A stretch of DNA of 64,000 bases, from contig NC_052112.1 of assembly GCF_012273895.1 (NCBI RefSeq), positions 5,022,001 to 5,086,000 on the forward strand, read 5' to 3'. Made by a program: the position numbers and the translations under genes. Source of the DNA: Zerene cesonia (taxonomy: Eukaryota > Arthropoda > Insecta > Lepidoptera > Pieridae). Each line of letters starts with the position of its first letter. Position 1 is the first letter of the stretch. Of the stretch, positions 58,201 through 64,000 are shown piece by piece. Below the pieces are notes generated by a model. It saw nothing but the letters and a program-made list of their open reading frames with translations, was not told the origin of the DNA and did no database searches.

Positions 58201-61200
58201 TAAAAAAAATACAATATTTTGTACTAATAATCGTGGTTAAAGTTATTATCGTGGTTAATTATTTCCGTACAACTTCTTCATATTTTAAAGATATACTCCT
58301 ATATATCTTAAAAAATATTATAATTTTAATTGAAACTCGTTGATGTGTTTAACTCTGTTGGGGGGAAAGTCGTATCACTGGACTTGAGCACGCAATGTAT
58401 AAAGTCGCCTATTTTAATTTCGCTGCGACACAATCGCCACGCTATTTTTGACTTTTTATTTTGATATAGTTCGCGTGTGGTCGGTCCCGTCAACCTTTTG
58501 GCGGGAAAGTCAATATTAGTACTAAGCTGACAGTAGCCAGTGCAACACTTTGTAGCTAAAAAAATCAATACATTACCTAAATAAAATAATATCAACGTCT
58601 CAAAACAATATATGGTAAGAAATATACTATTTTTCAGCTTTTGTTTTTTTTCTCTGTCTTCAACAGGATTAAAAATTGCATGATAGTTGCCTGCTGCCAA
58701 AGCCTATGTCTCTATTTAGTAAATATATTTGAAGGAAGCTTGTAAAATAACACTGGAACAAAAAAAAAATAGAATTCTTAAACACCTTACGAATTATATA
58801 GGCAAAACCTTCAGCAAACGACTTTATCTTATTACTTTCCTGACTGTAACCGTTACTACTACCACAAATAATATAATACTATACCTACTACTTTCTTTGC
58901 TATGCTAAACTAATTACTTTGCTTTACTATACACATTTTTAAATTCCCAAAAGAAGAGCACTATGTTTTTGATGCGTTTTGGAAAAAATTGTAAAGAAAA
59001 TTTGTATCTTTTATTTCCGGTAAACTTAACGTATATAAAACTTCAATAATAGTAGTTACCGCTACTTACTAAATAATTTCAAATGTTTATGACAATTAAG
59101 ATATGAAAATTTGCATGCCTTTAATTTAATTTTCATCCGACCTCGATGCGTCAATATGTCTCCTACAATTAATTTCCTTGTAGTCCATTGAAATGTTAGT
59201 AGATTTTTCGAAATTTGTGTACGTTCCTCATAGGTCGCAATTCATTATTTTATGTGTTGTTGGATAGGAGAAGCTTAATTACATATTTATAATTCGTCTG
59301 CGACCCCGGGGTCGCCATCCCTGTCCCGTTGCCTTCATGTGTGAGGATGTAATATGTACTTATACCAAATTTTATCCGTTTAATGCAAATTTCAATTTGA
59401 GGTCCGTGATAAAGGGAGGATGCTGCATTTTGGGCTTTTACTTTTCCTCTGACCAAATGGATAAACCATAGTATGAACCTTTAAGAATAGTTTAGAGCTC
59501 CTCTTTTTTATTATATTATATTTTTCTGCTATCGTATCGCCATATAGCACTGTTGCATGATTTAGAATAAGAGAGTACTGGGTACGTTAATTGCTCTTAC
59601 CTAAGTTTAAATTATATTATAACAAAAATGTTCCTCGAGTTTGTATCGTAGTTTAAATTTTTTTATTGTTGTTGACAGTGACCATAAGTTAACCGTTGAG
59701 TCGCATAAATAAAACCATAATAAATATGAAGTTGTGTCGATATTATAAACTTTTACTATATGCATTGATTTACAAATTAATGACTTTATTATATTTCTCA
59801 ACCATACTTCTCTCTAGTAAGTAGTTTCACGCAAAGGGCACGTGAATCTCACATTGATTACGTGTTCGGGTGCGGATTACCCGCTTTTATCAATTATCAC
59901 AACTATCGCACTCGTATCAACATGATCAGATAACAATGTCTGGCAATATACGCCAAAAATAGAGCGACGTTATTTTAACTATGTGTTTGATAGATAATTA
60001 CGTTGCTTTTCTGGTCCTACGCCATATTGTTAGTTTCTAGTTACAATAATAACAATTGTTGTCAACTTTATGCTTTACAAGTGGGTAAAATATCGGACCT
60101 TTTAACTAACGTAGAACTGACGAGGTAATATGTTGTTAACTAGAACTAGTTCAATTTAGAAAACACTACTTATTACCTACAGAAAACACGCCATTATGAT
60201 AGATTGGTTCAATTGAAATTAAATACTTAATATAGACGATTATCATTGTAGCAGGAACGCATAAACCCGTGAGGAAATAATAATTATAGTTTAAAATAAA
60301 CTAAAAAAAACACGCTTTTATTGGAAATTGAACGAAAAACTAGAAAATAATTTTTGATGGCAAAGAGTTTAATGTAACTATAGTTGCAGATGAAACAATC
60401 AATCATAATGAATCACCTCAAAACAAAATTATAATAAAATTGAAGTTATTAACACAATGATTCAATTCAGAGTAAAAAGCGTGGGGTGCTTAATATTTTT
60501 AAAAATTACAATCATCATTGGTAACTATCTATGAGAGGATAGTTATGAACTACAGCAAAATTCACCCCAATTCTCAGGAGCCATTGAAGTTGGAAACAGA
60601 TTCAAAGAAATATTCAAATCTTACAAACTATAGTATATTTGGAAAAGCTAAGATACTGCTTCAATTTTTTCAATCTATGAACAAACAATTGAACAATAAT
60701 ACTCTTTCTAACACGGACTTTCATATTCCTTCCTATAAAAACAATGTCTGAACATAACAAATTCTTAATTGGACTTGGATACAAATATTTACCGATAACA
60801 TTTAACTGGTTTCATCTAGGTTTAAAGTCAGACGAGTGCAAGAGATGGACTCATTTACGTCGGATATGTAAACAATGTAAATATATTGCGCAAGACACGT
60901 TTAAAGCCAGAGCCGTTTACAATTAAAAAACAATAAAGTAAATTTTGTGATTAGAATAAAAACACAAGAGCTTTTTTACTATTTTTTTATTAATATTATT
61001 GCATCGAGTGATCCATTGTGTGCTATTTGCACCTAGCCGGTTGATTGATTTCCAGACGATATCCGACAAATTTTATTTACGGAAGATAAAATGATATATT
61101 GCTAGATAATAGATAAATAAATATTTAGAAAAAAAGCAGCCATAAACGCTTATCATATTAAGCCCTACGAGAAACCGAATGAATTGGTCCGAGTATCAGT

Positions 61201-61208
61201 AAATTAGG

Positions 61209-61390
61209 TATAAAAAGAATAGGAGTTGTGAAATTTATTTATTCACTATATCGATAGACGTCGCGTCAGAGTATACGAGTCGAGAGATAAGGCAACCGGC
61301 TAAAACCAGCGTACGCACCGGCCGCAGGGGGCCGCGCACCGCTTCACACAGCGAACAGCGCTCACACACACACGCACACGCGCAAGCTGA
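61209..61390 (+). promoter_or_regulatory. Possible distal promoter / leader exon of the GLIS gene
   Basis: TATAAAAAG at 61209-61217 is followed about 35 bases on by TTCACT, an initiator-like string, and then by a strikingly G+C-rich stretch with a CA/CG-rich run (61350-61385). This fits an upstream transcription start with a non-coding first exon; no donor stands out. Confidence 0.3.
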
Positions 61391-62198
61391 TAACACTCAT
61401 AATATATTACTCGTTTAAACAAGATAGATAATGAGTGCAATGTGTGTTATGACGCGTTGTTTTGCAGTGTTTATTCTGGTGACTTTGATGTCTATTCAAT
61501 AGTGTTAGACAATAGACTTATTTCAGTGTGCACCTCATTTCAAAAAGCAATTTGAAACGCATACGCACGCGTTATTCTCACGGCAGTGTAATAAAATACA
61601 AAAACAAATGTTATGTGGAAAAGTAGGAAATATTGAAGACAATTACCTTATTTAATCAAACTTAATGAATAGGGTTTGATTGCAATCTATGTTAGCGAGT
61701 CTTGTTAAATATGAGCTTTCAAGAACAAGGCACATTAACTGTACTTAGTTATTACAATCTAAGTCTACTAACTATCTAAAATGCATACTATGATGTAACA
61801 TATGACAATAAGGAAAAAATCAGTCTGAAAGGTAACTAATGCCAATAAAAGTCCAATCCCCAGTGGAGACTGAGGTCGCATCATATAAACACGATGATAT
61901 CAAGCACCTATTGAACTGAGGCCTATCGTTCCGGTATTAACTGGACACCGGCCGAAGCGAGCGGCTGCTGATAACGTTACCACATTATTTACTTCACACC
62001 ACATTCTCAATCAAGCATCTGCTTTGAACGCGCGAATTTTTAACCAAAAATTTCAACGGTTTAAAATCTTATTTTGAAAAAGTTTTACAAATAAAAAATG
62101 CTAACAATCTATTATTTAATACCGGGTTAATATCGTACATAAAAAGCCGCATTCGCAGGGGACGATCCCTTATCAGTGATATCAATATAGGAGACGTT

Positions 62199-62232
62199 TT
62201 ATAAGTAGGTAACGCGCTTGCCACACTTCATT
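62199..62232 (+). promoter_or_regulatory. TATA box and initiator before the GLIS gene
   Basis: TTATAA at 62199-62204 lies 31 bases before the A of TTCATTAG (A at 62230), an arthropod-type TCATT initiator. That would give a leader of about 73 bases before the ATG at 62303. A second TATATAA (62272-62278) is too close to the ATG. Confidence 0.45.
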
Positions 62233-62302
62233 AGACACAGCGACCGCGCAGTGACCAGTAGTAGAAAAATCTATATAACACAGCGTATAATAAACGTGCA
62301 AC

Positions 62303-63876
62303 ATGTTGGTATTTCCGCAATGGAGACCGGAATTATCTGGGGATGGTTGTAGGTTACAACGTTGGATATCGACTGAAAGATTCGCACCTTATCTAGCCAG
62401 ACCAGTGCCACTCCCACCGGTATCATTACAGGTGCTTATGTTTTTCAAAACAAAACCGCAAGTAACTTAGTGTAATTTTGATAAAAATATTGAAGATTTT
62501 TATTATTTATTTTTTTTATAATTGTAGATTGAGGACGATGAATCATCTGGAAGTTTATCACCGGAAAGGCCCAATGATCTTGGGACAGAAAACGAGTGTG
62601 TTTGCGAATGGAGAGGCTGTGGAGCGAGATTTGAAAGCGTCGCACGTTTATCCGCGCACGTAGCTCGAATCCACGCTCACCCCAACACAGATGGCTTCTT
62701 TTACTGTTGTTGGAAAGGATGCATACGATCACAAAGAGGTTTTAATGCAAGGTAAAAAATTCCTTCGTTTTTATTTATTTTTTTTTACTAATAATTTATA
62801 CATCTCAATTTGATTTATATCTTTTTTAGTTTCACGAAATAATAATAATAATTAAGAAAATTATTTTATTTTTCACAGATATAAAATGATCGTTCACATG
62901 AGAATCCACACGAACGAGCGACCTCATACATGCAACCAATGTCAGAAAAGTTTTTCACGAGCGGAAAATCTCAAAATACATTTACGCTCGCATTCCGGGG
63001 AAAAGCCGTATGTTTGTCCATATGAGGTATTTTTTTCTAAAATTATCAATTAATCTGTTTAAAATAATTACACACAAATATAAAAAAAACCATCTCAGTC
63101 GATTAATTATTAATAAAAATAAATTGCATATAATATTCTAAACTTATTATTCTGTTTTACAGGGTTGTGGCAAAGCGTATTCTAATTCAAGCGATCGCTT
63201 CAAACACACGCGCACGCATAAAGTGGACAAGCCCTACTGTTGCAAGGCACCCGGTTGCAACAAACGCTACACAGATCCGTCCAGTTTAAGAAAACACGTG
63301 AAAGCATACAAGCACTTCACAAACGACAAAGAAAATCCCAACCAGGAACCGAATAACAGTATTGACAAAAGTCTATCACCCATGCGAGATACCATTTACG
63401 TACCGGAACCCACATCACCACATCATCACAGGATTATCAGCCCACAAAGAATTATATCACCGACGTATTCTTATTCACAAGTACCAGAAACGTTCACACC
63501 AATCAATTACATGACCATGATGGACCCAGCCGCCTACATTCGCCCGGTAGAACCTGTTTATACCAGAGTTCCCCCTCAAGAGATGTCCTTTACGGAATAC
63601 TCATCCATGTACGACCACGCATATAGAAATTATTACTCGTCAAGAAACGAGTACCCAATTTTAAGACCAATTGGGAATGAAAATGTTTTCTCCTACAATG
63701 AAACTAGATTAGATCAATCAATGGAAGAAGTAAATTATGTGAAGAGTTCCGACAAGCTAGAATATGATTATGAATGTACGCCTTTGAATTTGATGTGCTC
63801 GAAACGCTCAGAATGCAAACCCATCGATGAGTTAGTCAGGCCAGAATTACCTTTAGATTTAAGTACCAAAAGCTGA
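62303..63876 (+). CDS. GLIS-family C2H2 zinc-finger transcription factor
   Basis: Four exons: 62303-62431, 62528-62751, 62879-63026 and 63163-63876; 1215 nt, 404 residues. It has five tandem C2H2 fingers of the Gli/Glis/Zic type. Finger 1 is CEWRGCGARFESVARLSAH; finger 2 is CCWKGC...RYKMIVHMRIHT; finger 3 is CNQCQKSFSRAENLKIHLRS; finger 4 is CPYEGCGKAYSNSSDRFKHT; finger 5 is CCKAPGCNKRYTDPSSLRKH, residues ~67-217. Fingers 3-5 are near identical to vertebrate GLIS proteins. The KAYKHF stretch after finger 5 resembles GLIS2, whose fly relative is sugarbabe, a sugar-responsive regulator; lame duck is the other candidate. The Pro/Ser/Tyr-rich tail ends in PLDLSTKS, a CtBP-binding motif. It should bind GACCACCCAC-like DNA in the nucleus. 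The ATG was chosen as the first in-frame Met, downstream of a TATA/initiator pair. Confidence 0.92.
63850..63864 (+). other. C-terminal PLDLS motif (CtBP-binding type)
   Basis: Codons for P397-L-D-L-S401, four residues from the end of the GLIS protein. A similar PLNLM lies about 30 residues earlier. PxDLS is the established docking motif for the CtBP corepressor. Confidence 0.7.
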
Positions 63877-64000
63877 CTGTTAGGTTATTTATTTGCGTAA
63901 ATATATACTTGTTCATATTTGTTTGTTTTATTCTCCTTACTCGAATGTAATTAATTTAAAATTAGATGACAAATATTAGTGTAACATTGTTCTCGTTCAT
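63877..64000 (+). other. 3' flank of the GLIS gene
   Basis: AT-rich, presumably 3' UTR running past the window edge. No AATAAA is present in the part shown. Confidence 0.5.

Larger units (their letters stand above)
56001..62198. other. Spacer between the dioxygenase and GLIS genes
   Basis: 6.2 kb of mostly AT-rich DNA. It contains a Helitron-like 3' end (57589-57612), a reversed copy of the ~300-bp family (57895-58200) and an unexplained 124-codon minus-strand frame (58326-58700) that looks repeat-derived. A G+C-rich block at 61260-61390 may be an upstream first exon of the GLIS gene. The frames at 60518-60926 show no features. Confidence 0.5.

Noticed and set aside
57830..58203. Protein-coding frames of 79 and 114 codons on opposite strands
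   Set aside because: They lie on a reversed copy of the dispersed repeat family.
60518..60926. Two adjacent plus-strand frames of 77 and 60 codons
   Set aside because: AT-driven amino-acid content, no recognisable motif, no splice signals joining them.

Overview
The window is a gene-rich stretch of an AT-rich insect nuclear genome, almost certainly from a lepidopteran. All genes are split by GT-AG introns (one GC-AG). The introns and spacers carry repeat families I associate with moths and butterflies: tRNA-headed SINEs, short TC...CTAG Helitron-like elements inserted between A and T, and a ~300-bp unclassified family present at five places. One scaffold gap of exactly 1000 N lies at 27069-28068.

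Layout, left to right: (a) 118-341 (+), the probable last exon of an unidentified gene that starts left of the window; (b) 1280-7620 (+), a zeta-class glutathione transferase / maleylacetoacetate isomerase in five exons; (c) 11009-26962 (+), a complete 32-exon fibrillar procollagen chain of the type V/XI kind (1760 residues; uninterrupted helix of 337 Gly-X-Y triplets); (d) 28757-33407 (-), a DAXX-like histone H3.3 chaperone in six exons; (e) 34361-37015 (+), the NEDD8-conjugating enzyme UBC12/UBE2M in four exons, head to head with DAXX; (f) 38075-55387 (+), an isopenicillin-N-synthase-like 2-oxoglutarate/Fe(II) dioxygenase in seven exons with a 12.5-kb first intron; (g) 62303-63876 (+), a five-zinc-finger GLIS-family transcription factor with a C-terminal PLDLS motif. 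I joined exons by splice site and phase. Every completed model gives a total length divisible by three and one open frame.

The genes do not form a pathway; this is an ordinary eukaryotic neighbourhood. The only structural pairing is the DAXX/UBE2M divergent pair, which shares a spacer of about 950 bp. The most interesting object is the collagen. Its C-propeptide keeps the six cysteines that make the three intrachain disulfides in other fibrillar collagens, but lacks both interchain cysteines, and its calcium-loop residues are replaced. Its helix also contains three phase-1 introns that split glycine codons, and one GC-AG intron that is needed to keep the Gly-X-Y register.
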